Source: Haladaptatus cibarius D43 (GTDB lineage Archaea > Halobacteriota > Halobacteria > Halobacteriales > Haladaptataceae). From it: DNA of 64,000 nt. Location: contig NZ_JDTH01000001.1 in NCBI RefSeq assembly GCF_000710615.1, positions 248,001-312,000 of the forward strand, written 5' to 3'. Each line of letters opens with the position of its first letter. Within the stretch, counting starts at the first letter, position 1. The position numbers and the translations under genes are program-made. The notes under the pieces are model-generated. The model did no database searches. It saw only the letters and a program-made list of their open reading frames with translations, and was not told the DNA's origin. Shown here piece after piece: positions 17,616-25,569 of this stretch.

Positions 17616-17882
17616 ATGAACTCTCCCCTCGTTGCCCTCGGGGTGGTGTGTTTCGTCGCTCAAATTGTCACGCTCTACGGTCGGTACATCCAGGATAAAT
17701 CGCGAATCGTTCTCATCACCGATGCCGGATACGCACTCTTCTGGGCATACCTCGCCCTCGTTGAGTTCTTCGAACTGCACTTCGCTACCATCGGCATCGC
17801 CGTTCTGCTTGCGATTCTTCTCCTGCTTACGGTGGTCAGTTTCCGCCGCCAACGGCGGGACAATCAAACGCAGTTCGTCTGA
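17616..17882 (+). CDS. Small haloarchaeal membrane protein
   Basis: An 88-residue protein with hydrophobic helices at about residues 3-22, 32-52 and 54-76, and a basic C-terminus 'FRRQRRDNQTQF'. I chose ATG 17616 (MNSPLVALG), which begins the first helix; the ATG at 17583 adds eleven polar residues. An AT-rich ATAAAATATA stretch just ahead (about 17602-17611) may be the promoter or leader. No family recognised. Confidence 0.65.
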   Translation: MNSPLVALGVVCFVAQIVTLYGRYIQDKSRIVLITDAGYALFWAYLALVEFFELHFATIGIAVLLAILLLLTVVSFRRQRRDNQTQFV

Positions 17883-17918
17883 ATGACACCCATTACTCTC
17901 GACTTTTTGCTCCCATCC

Positions 17919-18683
17919 TTATTCCTTCGCCGAATCTATCGCCTGCGCTATCAACCCCGCCTGCGCGCCAGCCACGAATCCGGCGTCGATGTTCACCGTG
18001 GAAAGCACGGTACAGGACTGCAGCATCCCCATGAGCGCGGATTTACCCTGTCCGGCGTGGCCGTAGCCGTTCGAAACCGGCAGGCCGATGACGGGCGTAT
18101 TGACCAACCCCGCGATGACGGTCGGAAGCGCGCCCTCGCGTCCGGCAGCGACGATGAGCACGTCTGCGCCGCGGAGCGTATCGACTTCGTCCAACACGCG
18201 CACGAGGGAGGCGACGCCCACGTCGTGAATCTCCTCGGTGGTTGCACCCATCTCCTCCGCGACGGTGACTGCCTCTCCGGCGGGAATCGCGTCGCTCGTG
18301 CCCGCGCTGACGACGCCCACTGTGGCGTCAAGGTCTGGTTTGCTGAAGCCGACTGCGTGCGCGACCAAGATGTTCGCTCGCTCACGCACCTGCACGTTCG
18401 CGTCCGGGTGTTCCTCCGCGAGTCGCGCGCGGACTGCCTGTATCTGCTCGTCGTCGCCCCGCGTGACCAGCGCCCGGCCTGCCGTTTCCACCGCGGTTGT
18501 GGCGAGGGTCGCCACCTCGTCGGGGATTTTCCCGTCGCAAAGAATCGCCTCAGGAACGCCTCTACGCGTCTCTCTGGCGGCGTCGAAGCGTCCGGCCTCG
18601 GTCGTCGCGTAGCCCGACAGTCTCGACTCGGCTTCGGTGACGCTCAGTTCTCCTGCCGCGACCGCTTCGAGTAATTCCCGCAT
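17919..18683 (-). CDS. larB: LarB-like AIR-carboxylase-fold protein
   Basis: A 254-residue protein related to the PurE fold. In the lactate racemase pathway LarB carboxylates and hydrolyses nicotinic acid adenine dinucleotide to start the nickel-pincer cofactor. The N-terminal helical part (1-80) is followed by the AIR-carboxylase-like core with 'VVSAGTSDAIPAGEA', 'DVGVASLVRVL', 'IVAAGREGALPTVIAGL' and 'PVSNGYGHAGQGKSALMGMLQSC', all LarB hallmarks. Start at the ATG ending 18683, preferred over one three codons earlier. No larC, larE or racemase lies nearby, so the cofactor pathway must be completed elsewhere. Confidence 0.88.
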   Translation of the reverse strand: MRELLEAVAAGELSVTEAESRLSGYATTEAGRFDAARETRRGVPEAILCDGKIPDEVATLATTAVETAGRALVTRGDDEQIQAVRARLAEEHPDANVQVRERANILVAHAVGFSKPDLDATVGVVSAGTSDAIPAGEAVTVAEEMGATTEEIHDVGVASLVRVLDEVDTLRGADVLIVAAGREGALPTVIAGLVNTPVIGLPVSNGYGHAGQGKSALMGMLQSCTVLSTVNIDAGFVAGAQAGLIAQAIDSAKE

Positions 18684-18821
18684 ACACGCCACTCTGTGTT
18701 CCTCCTACTCCCGTCTATCGTCCCACGCCACTCTACTTTTCTCAACTTAAAAGTTTTGGCCCGGTGGACAGAGTCGGTCGGATTCTTCTACTCGTGGGGG
18801 TTAACCGTATAATTTGGGAAG

Positions 18822-18830
18822 CTTTATTAA
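18822..18830 (+). promoter_or_regulatory. TATA box for the histone-fold protein
   Basis: CTTTATTAA is centred 30 nt before the ATG at 18856, consistent with a leaderless or nearly leaderless transcript and supporting that start over the GTG/ATG further upstream. Confidence 0.55.
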
Positions 18831-18855
18831 CTGGGCTACGGAACGTCAATCCTGT

Positions 18856-19023
18856 ATGGCAGACCTTATTGTCAAAGCCGCTGTGAAGGAAGCGCTCGAC
18901 GACAAAAACGTTGCGTCGGATTTCTACGACGCACTCGACGAAGAAGTCGCAGCGCTCCTCGACGACGCCGCCCGACGCGCAGAGGCAAACGACCGGAAGA
19001 CGGTCCAGCCTCGCGACCTGTAA
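18856..19023 (+). CDS. Mini histone-fold (DUF1931-like) protein
   Basis: A 55-residue acidic protein that reads as a single histone-fold half: helix 'VKAAVKEALDDKNV', central helix 'DFYDALDEEVAALLDDAARRAEAN' and the terminal 'RKTVQPRDL', like the conserved loop 2-helix 3 of archaeal histones. It is strongly acidic, unlike DNA-packing histones of other archaea. Highly similar small proteins occur throughout haloarchaea (recalled, not searched). Whether it binds DNA or a partner protein is open. Confidence 0.8.
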   Translation: MADLIVKAAVKEALDDKNVASDFYDALDEEVAALLDDAARRAEANDRKTVQPRDL

Positions 19024-19093
19024 AACACGAAACTTCCTTCCATTTATTTTCCGATTGGATAGCGACTGCTGAGTACCCTTCTTGTAACTCCGA

Positions 19094-19774
19094 CTACCGA
19101 ATCTCCACGCCGTCGTCGGTACCGACGTGAATCTCGTCGGCCATTCCGATGAACAGGCCGTGTTCTACCACGCCCGGTATCGACGCGAGATTTCCCGCGA
19201 GTTCGCCGGGTGAGCGAATCTCGCCGAATGCACAATCGAGGACGAGATTCCCGTTGTCGGTCACGACCGGCCCGTCTTTTCGCTCTGCTTCGCGCAGGTC
19301 GGGTTGCCCGCCCAACTTCCGCACGTCCTCGGCAACCGTCGTCCGCGCCGAGGGGAGCACTTCGACCGGAACCGGGTGGTTCAGTCGCTCCGCTTCCTTG
19401 CTCGGGTCTGCTACGACGAGAAACCGATTCGCCGCGTTGTCTACTACTTTTTCGCGGGCGTGGGCCGCCCCGCCGCCCTTGATGAGATGTTCTCCCGCAA
19501 ACTGGTCTGCTCCGTCGATTGCGAGGTCGATTGCCGACACCGAACCGAGGCCGGTTAGCGGGATGCCCGCCTCGCGGGCCAACTGGCGCGACTGGAACGA
19601 GGTCGGGATTCCCTGCACGTCCGCCCCGGCATCCACCGTGCGCCCAATCGCGCGAATCGCGTGGGCTGCCGTGCTTCCCGTGCCCAGTCCGACGACCATT
19701 CCGTCTTCGACTACCTCTGCCGCGCTCTCGCCCGCGTTTCGCTTCGCCTCGTCGCTTCCTCCCGTCGATTTCAT
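19094..19774 (-). CDS. rpiA: Ribose-5-phosphate isomerase A
   Basis: A 226-residue enzyme interconverting ribose-5-phosphate and ribulose-5-phosphate for nucleotide synthesis. Signatures are 'GMVVGLGTGSTAAHAIRAI' (phosphate loop, about residues 25-43), 'IPTSFQSRQLA', 'AIDGADQ' (about 87) and 'LIKGGGAAHAREK' with the catalytic Glu/Lys region, then 'IPGVVEHGLFIGMAD'. It is the usual length. The ATG ending at 19774 begins directly before the conserved N-terminal helix. Confidence 0.95.
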   Translation of the reverse strand: MKSTGGSDEAKRNAGESAAEVVEDGMVVGLGTGSTAAHAIRAIGRTVDAGADVQGIPTSFQSRQLAREAGIPLTGLGSVSAIDLAIDGADQFAGEHLIKGGGAAHAREKVVDNAANRFLVVADPSKEAERLNHPVPVEVLPSARTTVAEDVRKLGGQPDLREAERKDGPVVTDNGNLVLDCAFGEIRSPGELAGNLASIPGVVEHGLFIGMADEIHVGTDDGVEIR

Positions 19775-19865
19775 GTGTGAAGTGGATTTTGGTGTGTCTC
19801 TGAAAAAGGTTTGCTAGCGTGGTGTTTGGGATGTGGGTGCTGTCGTGAACCTCGTCCATCTTTTT

Positions 19866-19990
19866 GTGGCACGTGCTGGCGTGACTTCGAGGACCGTGTG
19901 TCCGAGAAGCCACGGCCAAGTCGCGCGAAGGAATCGGCTGGGGAGGTCTGTGGGCGGTTGCGGTTTTCAGTGGAGTCGTGATTTGCGACA
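19866..19990 (+). repeat. Dispersed structured element, copy A
   Basis: Order on the plus strand: GTGGCACGTGC (19866-19876), a hairpin with tandem GA mismatch (arms 19877-19894 and 19900-19918), the core TCGGCTGGGGAGG (19934-19946), then a 3' block 'CAGTGGAGTCGTGATTTG' (19968-19985). It shares this order with copies at 20.1, 35.9 and 57.6 kb. Confidence 0.7.
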
Positions 19991-20009
19991 ACATAATAGT
20001 ATCAAACGA

Positions 20010-20213
20010 ATGGGGGGAAATCACGACAACGAATAACCGCACCGCCACTAACCACACCCTCCCCAACCGATCCCCTTCGTTCGCACGGGAAAAGACACGC
20101 TCTTCCCTGCACTCGTTTGCTTCGCTCACGAGAACTCCACTCACTTCGGTCATCCCTCGCGGTAATCGGCGGGTCTTCGGACGTATCCTCAGACCCACCG
20201 ATGCGCGCGCCAC
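20010..20213 (-). repeat. Dispersed structured element, copy A-prime
   Basis: Reading the minus strand: GTGGCGCGCGC (20213-20203), a perfect hairpin GGGTCT-GA-GGA / TCC-GA-AGACCC (20196-20171, loop 4 nt), then core TCGGTTGGGGAGG (20070-20058) and a diverged 3' block. It faces copy A tail to tail. Confidence 0.7.
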
Positions 20214-20359
20214 CGTGATTTGTGACGTTTTCTGTGAACTGTTTCCTCGCTTCTCTTCGTGAACCCTCTCTGTGTCGGCGGTAGGATTTTGAGGATCTAC
20301 TCCGTTCACGTTCCTATGACGCTGGCGCGCACGCTGGAAAACAAAGGAGAAGCCGACTG

Positions 20360-21595
20360 ATGGACGCGCGCGAAGTGTTTCGAATGAGTTGGCGCTCCAT
20401 CCGCGGCCACAAACTCCGCTCGTCGCTGACGACGCTCGGCGTGATAATCGGCGTGGCGGCGGTCATCGCGCTCGCAACCCTCGGCGCGAGCGTGCAGGCG
20501 TCAATCATCGGCGACGTGGGCGGTGAAGAAGCCCAACAAATCTACGTTTGGGCTGGCCCCGAAGGACAACAGGGCGCGCCCGGGGCGGGCGCACAGCCAG
20601 TTTTCTCCGAGCGCGATATCGACCGAATCGAGCGGATTGAGGGCGTCGAAAGCGTCATCCCGCGCGGGAGCGTCCCAACCTCGGGCCTCAGATACGGCAA
20701 CGACACGGTGGCCAGAAGCGACGTGGTCGCCATCACGCCCGCCTACTTCGATGGCGCGGAGTTCGACTCGGGCGGCGCGTTCTCGAACGGTGCGAACGAA
20801 GTCGTCCTGAACACCGCCGCGGCGACCCAGTTCGACCAAAACGTTTCGGTCGGCGACTCGATTTCCATCCTCCGCGCGAACGGGACAGGGGTCAACGCCA
20901 CCGTGGTTGGCGTTCTGAACGGCTCTGCAAGCCAGGGGCCGTTCGAGGGCTTCGCCTCCCAACCGCGAGTCTACACGCCGATTGACCCGTTCTACGAGAC
21001 GAGCGTGGAGATAGACGGCGAGAACAGGCGCGTGTATCCACTGTTGACCGTCGTGGCGACTGGCCCGGACGCAGTCGAACCCGCCCGGGACGAAATGCTC
21101 CAGTATCTCGAAGACGATTCGGATGCCGTTTCGCTCGTGCCGACCGACTACGGCTTTTCCGCCCGGACGAACGAAGAACTCCTTCAGCAGGTTCAAGACC
21201 TGCTCAACACGCTCACGGGATTCGTGACGGGCATTGCCGTCATCTCGCTGGTCGTCGGCTCTATCGGAATTGCGAACATCATGCTCGTCAGCGTCACGGA
21301 GCGAACCAAAGAAATCGGTATCATGAAAGCCGTCGGGGCACAGCGCCGCGACGTGATTCAGTTGTTCCTCGTGGAGGCCGTCATGCTCGGCCTGCTCGGT
21401 GCACTATTGGGCACGCCGCTCGGCGTCGGCGCAGCGTATATCGTCGCGGGCTACATCGACGTGTCGCTCACCTTCCCGCTGGAGTGGTTCGCCATCGCAA
21501 TCGCCGTCGGCGTCCTCGTCGGTGTCGTCGCCGGACTGTATCCGGCGTGGAGCGCGGCCCGAACCGACCCCATCGACGCGCTCAGGTACGAATAA
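20360..21595 (+). CDS. MacB/FtsX-type ABC transporter permease
   Basis: A 411-residue permease: helix 1 at about residues 22-45, an extracytoplasmic MacB periplasmic-core domain (about 46-275), then three helices (about 290-315, 335-365 and 375-400) with the FtsX-family motif 'TERTKEIGIMKAVGAQRRDVIQLFL'. The C-terminus 'PAWSAARTDPIDALRYE' is typical. Such permeases work with a LolD-like ATPase in lipoprotein or peptide export or in mechanical signalling; that ATPase is not adjacent. A GGAG lies 12 nt upstream inside a 14-codon frame whose stop overlaps the ATG. Confidence 0.9.
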   Translation: MDAREVFRMSWRSIRGHKLRSSLTTLGVIIGVAAVIALATLGASVQASIIGDVGGEEAQQIYVWAGPEGQQGAPGAGAQPVFSERDIDRIERIEGVESVIPRGSVPTSGLRYGNDTVARSDVVAITPAYFDGAEFDSGGAFSNGANEVVLNTAAATQFDQNVSVGDSISILRANGTGVNATVVGVLNGSASQGPFEGFASQPRVYTPIDPFYETSVEIDGENRRVYPLLTVVATGPDAVEPARDEMLQYLEDDSDAVSLVPTDYGFSARTNEELLQQVQDLLNTLTGFVTGIAVISLVVGSIGIANIMLVSVTERTKEIGIMKAVGAQRRDVIQLFLVEAVMLGLLGALLGTPLGVGAAYIVAGYIDVSLTFPLEWFAIAIAVGVLVGVVAGLYPAWSAARTDPIDALRYE

Positions 21596-21746
21596 AAAGG
21601 CTGGACGCTCGAAGCGACATTTACACCTCGGCACGCCGGTAACTACAATTCGGATGCGGGGTGGCCGCATTCTGGGAGGATGGGGGATTCCTGCTCACCC
21701 CTGCTGTTTGCATCTCGCAACCTTGCTGTGACACGCGATACCCGAG

Positions 21747-21902
21747 TCAGTTTTCGAATGGGAGGTCGTTGGGGTCTTCCACGACTGCCCACCAGTGATA
21801 GTCCGCTTTCGGATGTCTTCGTTCGACGTGCGTCCGTAGCTCTCGCTCTTCGCCGAAATCACGACCACAGAGGTTACATCGGTGATGTCGTTTTCGAGCC
21901 AT
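21747..21902 (-). CDS. 51-residue C2H2 zinc-finger protein
   Basis: A small protein built around one classic C2H2 finger: CNLCGRDF...HVERRH (C-x2-C-x12-H-x4-H) at residues 9-30, followed by 'PKADYHWWAVVEDPNDLPFEN'. The basic N-terminus MARKRHHR precedes it. I chose the ATG ending at 21902; longer readings upstream carry stray cysteines and no conservation signal. Single-finger proteins of this size are common in haloarchaea and are thought to act in regulation or protein contacts; the target is unknown. Confidence 0.78.
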   Translation of the reverse strand: MARKRHHRCNLCGRDFGEERELRTHVERRHPKADYHWWAVVEDPNDLPFEN

Positions 21903-22007
21903 AGCGCTAGAACGCTCGCAGAGAGATAAAACTCGTCGCTCGTCGCATTGTCCCTCATTTTTGCACCCGCCCATAGCACTATTTTCCTTCCTGTCGTAGC
22001 CCTGCCC

Positions 22008-22277
22008 ATGCCACGAGAAGAACTCGTCCAAGCGGCAGAGGAACTGAAACACGCCAGCGCCGACACTTCCGGCGACGTAAAAGACCAACTCGAATCGCAG
22101 GCCGAGACGCTAAGCGACCTCGCGGAGGCAGACCACGGGCCTGACCACGGCCGACTTGACCGAATCATGCACTCGCTGTCGGAACTCGAATCCGACGTGG
22201 ACGACGAAACGGCGGAGCGAATCCAAAGCGCATACGACCACGTCAAGGCACACCGCGAAACCGTCAGCGGCGTCTGA
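22008..22277 (+). CDS. Small helical acidic haloarchaeal protein
   Basis: An 89-residue protein predicted to be almost all helix, with heptad-like Leu/Ala spacing and Glu/Asp/Lys on the outside, so a short helical bundle or coiled coil is likely. It starts MPREELVQAAEEL. No Cys and no membrane segment. It belongs by appearance to a haloarchaeal DUF family of this length. It is divergent from the C2H2 mini protein, with about 105 bp between starts. Function unknown. Confidence 0.72.
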   Translation: MPREELVQAAEELKHASADTSGDVKDQLESQAETLSDLAEADHGPDHGRLDRIMHSLSELESDVDDETAERIQSAYDHVKAHRETVSGV

Positions 22278-22306
22278 ACCCTCTTTTATTAGCTCTGTTT
22301 CCGTAA

Positions 22307-22933
22307 TCAGCAGACCGGTTTCGGATTGACGCCCATCGACTCTAGCGATTCCGTGTACTCATCGTAGGCCGCGGTAATCGCGCCGCTTGCGGCCTCTTTT
22401 GCGTTCTCCCACTTTTCGTCGGACTCACAGCGTTCGGCGAGCAGGGAGACTGCTCCGTCCAACTGCGATTCGAGGTCACCTTTCAAATCGCGGAACAGAC
22501 TCGCCGATTGGGGGTCTGCCTGCCCCGTGAAAAAGCCGGTCAACTGCGTCTTCGATTTCTCGCTCGCCAGCGTGCGCCCGACGAATCCACCGAGGCGTTC
22601 GTGGGTGTCGTCCAAATCACGCAGATACTCGTGCAGTGCGGGAATTTCGCCCGGTTCGTGGTCGTCCACGTTTCCGGATACCGTCTCGTAATGCTCCGTC
22701 TCCGTTTCGGCGATGCTCGCAAACAGGTCGCTCGCATCCTCGTCCGCTTCCGACTCGGCCCACGAAGCGAACGTCTCGGAAGCGGCGTGTTCGGAATCGG
22801 CGGCGGCACGAAACACTTCGTCGGGTTCCAGTTCGCCGCCGGTCGCCGCGTACAGCGACTTCGACGACCCGAGACGAGAGAGGGCAGTTTCGTTTTCCTT
22901 GCGGACTGCTTCGACAAATTCGTCCGAATCCAT
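22307..22933 (-). CDS. Ferritin-like/rubrerythrin-like helical haloarchaeal protein
   Basis: A 208-residue acidic helical protein. Two E-x2-H-type pairs, 'DSEHAASETF' (about residue 47) and 'ETETEHYETV' (about 76), sit at positions resembling a diiron four-helix bundle. The C-terminal half is a second helical region ending in KPVC. Homologues in haloarchaea are variously named rubrerythrin-family or given older unrelated labels. Metal binding is inferred from the Glu/His spacing only; rubredoxin cysteines are absent, so it is not a full rubrerythrin. Confidence 0.6.
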   Translation of the reverse strand: MDSDEFVEAVRKENETALSRLGSSKSLYAATGGELEPDEVFRAAADSEHAASETFASWAESEADEDASDLFASIAETETEHYETVSGNVDDHEPGEIPALHEYLRDLDDTHERLGGFVGRTLASEKSKTQLTGFFTGQADPQSASLFRDLKGDLESQLDGAVSLLAERCESDEKWENAKEAASGAITAAYDEYTESLESMGVNPKPVC

Positions 22934-23020
22934 GCGCCACGGTACGGAGGCAACCCGCTTGTATTCACCGACGGCGGAAAGAAAGCGGGCGGATGAGGAG
23001 AGAACGGAAGGAAAAACGAA

Positions 23021-23242
23021 CTAACACATCTCGTCCAGCGGGACAAACGTATCTGCATCAGCAGTTATCCAGCTCGCCATTCGCTGCAGGCGGGTCGCCT
23101 CGTTCGGATAAATCGTACATCTGTTTGGTTTGCCGTCGTACTCGACCACGACGGATGACAACTCGAACGATTCTTCGTTGGTAGCGCTCGGTTTGGGTTT
23201 CGGTTCGGCCGATTTGTCGATTGTATCGAAACTGCCGGACAT
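23021..23242 (-). CDS. Small haloarchaeal protein of unknown function
   Basis: A 73-residue protein starting MSGSFDTIDKSAEPKPK. A Pro/Lys/Ser-rich first third is followed by a beta-rich part 'FELSSVVVEYDGKPNRCTIYP' and a C-terminal 'ATRLQRMASWITADADTFVPLDEMC'. This layout matches a compact haloarchaeal DUF family. The ATG ending at 23242 was chosen; upstream codons run through the neighbouring gene's 3' flank. It lies 130 nt downstream of a rhodanese gene on the same strand. Function unknown. Confidence 0.68.
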   Translation of the reverse strand: MSGSFDTIDKSAEPKPKPSATNEESFELSSVVVEYDGKPNRCTIYPNEATRLQRMASWITADADTFVPLDEMC

Positions 23243-23375
23243 GGATGGTCTCGTGAAGCGTCGGGAAGATCCGACAATATTGAGATTCGGCCGCTTCTCT
23301 ATAACCCCTGCTAGTAGTTCTCTGTAGGCGTATCTATCGTTGAATAGAAAAGATTGACTTGCCGGTGTTTCGCGG

Positions 23376-24242
23376 TTAGTTTCCGCTTCCGGTTTCGATT
23401 GGGGCGTCAACGAGGTTGCCCCATTCCGTCCACGACCCGTCGTAGTTGACGACGTTGTCGTAGCCCAGGAGTTCCGACAGCGCGAACCATGCAATCGAGG
23501 AGCGCTCGCCGATTCGGCAGTAGGCGACGACCTCTTGGTCGTTCGTTACGCCTTCGCTCTCGTAGAGTTCGCTAAGTTCCTCCGCGCTCTTGAACGTCCC
23601 ATCTGGGTTGACTGTGGCCGCCCACGAGACGTTCGATGCGCCGGGGATGTGGCCGCCGCGCTGTGCGGTTTCTTGCAGTCCTGGCGGGGCGAGCACTTCG
23701 CCGCTGAACTCTTCCGGCGAGCGAACGTCCACGAGGGGAACGCCGCGGTCGATTGCTTTCTGCACGTCGTCGCGGTAGGCACGAATGCCCTCGAACGGGC
23801 CACGGGCGTCGTATTCGACTTCGGAGAACTCGGGTTCCTCGTCCGTCGTCGGATAGTCGTTGTCGAGCCAGTAATCACGTCCACCGTCGAGCAGACGAAC
23901 GTCGCGGTGGCCGTAGTATTTGAACTGCCAGTAGGTGTAGGCCGCGAACCAGTTGGAGTTGTCACCGTAGAGGACGACGGTGGAATCCTCGGTGATGCCG
24001 TGGCTTCCGAGCAGGTCTGCGAAGTCCTCTTTTTCGAGGATGTCTCGCTGCGTCTGGTCTTGTAGTTGGGTTTCCCAGTTGAACCCGATTGCGCCGGGGA
24101 CGTGGGCGTCGTCGTATGCTTCGGTGTCCACGTCCACCTCTACGAGGCGATACTCGGGGTCGTCGCTCTCGAACTTGTCCAAGTTGTCCTCGACCCAGTC
24201 CGCGGTGACGAGAACGTCTTTCGCGTAATCACTGTTACTCAT
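23376..24242 (-). CDS. Thiosulfate/3-mercaptopyruvate sulfurtransferase (rhodanese)
   Basis: A 288-residue two-domain rhodanese. The N-terminal inactive domain (about 10-130) contains 'VDTEAYDDAHVPGAIGFNW', and the C-terminal active domain (about 155-285) has 'LVDVRSPEEFSGE' and the persulfide Cys in 'VVAYCRIGERSS' (about 240). It moves sulfane sulfur from thiosulfate or mercaptopyruvate to an acceptor such as cyanide or a thiol. It is divergent from a second rhodanese gene with a 242-bp control region between. Confidence 0.93.
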   Translation of the reverse strand: MSNSDYAKDVLVTADWVEDNLDKFESDDPEYRLVEVDVDTEAYDDAHVPGAIGFNWETQLQDQTQRDILEKEDFADLLGSHGITEDSTVVLYGDNSNWFAAYTYWQFKYYGHRDVRLLDGGRDYWLDNDYPTTDEEPEFSEVEYDARGPFEGIRAYRDDVQKAIDRGVPLVDVRSPEEFSGEVLAPPGLQETAQRGGHIPGASNVSWAATVNPDGTFKSAEELSELYESEGVTNDQEVVAYCRIGERSSIAWFALSELLGYDNVVNYDGSWTEWGNLVDAPIETGSGN

Positions 24243-24339
24243 GCACGTCTATATTTCTGCGCCCGGATTATATCGTTGTTACTGCCGGAAGGTTCCGCCT
24301 TCTGTCGAGTGTTCCGGAATATGTTGCCGCAAAATATGG

Positions 24340-24368
24340 CCGGGAGAGGCGAAAAACGCCTCTTCCGG
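24340..24368. promoter_or_regulatory. 12-bp hairpin in the divergent rhodanese promoter region
   Basis: CCGGGAGAGGCG and CGCCTCTTCCGG pair over 12 positions (one G-T) around an AAAAA loop, roughly midway between the two divergent start codons at 24242 and 24485. It could be an operator for a dimeric regulator of both genes or a leader hairpin. Function inferred from position. Confidence 0.45.
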
Positions 24369-24484
24369 TCGTTCTGGTAGCGGTCACTCCCAAAAAACCA
24401 GAGATATTTTCCGGATTCTCCGCTACCCTGCTCCATTCGACGGAACCCGGACGGCTAAGACGCTGGCCTCGATACGTTGACCCA

Positions 24485-25264
24485 ATGCAGGACACCGCCG
24501 TCGTTTCCGCGGACTGGCTCTCAGAGCGACTGGACGAGGTACATATCGTCGATGTGCGAGACGGCTGGGAGTACGAAGGAATCGGCCACCTTCCGGGTGC
24601 GGTCAACATCCCGTTCGATGAGTTCCGCTCCGCGGACGCCGATGACGCGGGAATGCTTCCCGGGGCCGAAACGTGGGCCGAACTTCTCGGGAACGCCGGA
24701 ATCAGCGAGAACGATACCATCGTTGCCTACGACGACATGCACGGCGTATTCGCCGCGCGATTCCTCGTCACCGCCGAACTGTACGGCCACGAAAACCTCC
24801 ACCTTCTTGACGGAGATTTCAGTTCGTGGCAGGGAACGCACGAAACGACGACAAACGCATCTGAACCGGAGACAGTAACGTATCGGGTTCGGGAACCCGA
24901 AGAAACGCCGCTCGTCTCCCGCGAGGAAGTCGAATCGGCAATCGGCGACTCGGATGCCGTGCTGGTCGATACCCGCGACCCCGAGGAGTTCGCCGACGGC
25001 CATCTGCCGAACGCGGTCAACGTCGATTGGCTCGACCTCGTGGACGACGAAACTCGCGGTCTCAAACCCCAGGACGAACTCCGCGATGTCCTCGAATCGA
25101 ACGGCGTGACGCCCGACAAGCGGGTAGTTCTCTACTGTAACACTGCCCGACGAATCAGTCACTCCTACGTCGTTCTCTCTCACCTCGGCTACGATGACAT
25201 CGGTTTTTACGAGGGTAGTCTCACCGAATGGATTGACTCCGATGGCGAACTCGAAACTGCGTAG
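24485..25264 (+). CDS. Second thiosulfate/3-mercaptopyruvate sulfurtransferase (rhodanese)
   Basis: A 259-residue two-domain rhodanese, a paralogue of the divergent neighbour. The N-terminal domain has 'VDVRDGWEYEGIGHLPGAVNIPF' (about 20-40), and the C-terminal domain has 'LVDTRDPEEFADGHLPNAVNVDW' and the active Cys in 'VVLYCNTARRISHS' (about 218). The catalytic loop differs from the neighbour (CNTARR versus CRIGER), so the two probably prefer different donors or acceptors. No conserved residue appears lost. Confidence 0.92.
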   Translation: MQDTAVVSADWLSERLDEVHIVDVRDGWEYEGIGHLPGAVNIPFDEFRSADADDAGMLPGAETWAELLGNAGISENDTIVAYDDMHGVFAARFLVTAELYGHENLHLLDGDFSSWQGTHETTTNASEPETVTYRVREPEETPLVSREEVESAIGDSDAVLVDTRDPEEFADGHLPNAVNVDWLDLVDDETRGLKPQDELRDVLESNGVTPDKRVVLYCNTARRISHSYVVLSHLGYDDIGFYEGSLTEWIDSDGELETA

Positions 25265-25569
25265 TCGGCGGGAAACCACATATGTTGTGCTCGTAACGGC
25301 TCTTTTCGGTTCGTTTTTCTCAATACGCTGTCAGCCGATTCGGTGCACTCGTTGAAATCGCCTGACGACGGTAGCGTGGTTTTCGTCGTTACTGCCCGGA
25401 AACGCCCCGAACCACCCCGGTAACGAAACCGGCGATTCGACGCTCGACTGCTAGCGTCGATTGCTGGTGTGAACCTAACGAGGATAGTTTTACATTGGCC
25501 AGCAAAACGGTGGAAGCCCTTTATCGTCGGTTCCGGCCTATAGCCTGTCACCCCGGGAGGGGAAAAGGG
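25265..25569. other. 305-bp gap before a Tat-secreted protein
   Basis: No credible gene. It contains an 8-bp perfect hairpin TCGACGCT / AGCGTCGA (25437-25460, 8-nt loop), a looser GTTAC...GTAAC pair just before it (about 25389-25426), and a purine-rich GGGAGGGG ribosome-binding stretch about 10 nt before the next ATG. Confidence 0.5.

Larger units (their letters stand above)
19775..20359. other. 585-bp intergenic gap holding a pair of structured repeats
   Basis: No convincing gene. It contains two copies of the dispersed element described in Part 2, in opposite orientation with their 3' ends facing (plus copy about 19866-19990, minus copy about 20010-20213), including two tandem-GA hairpins. 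A 14-codon ATG frame (20316-20360) overlaps the next gene's start and is noted separately. Confidence 0.6.
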
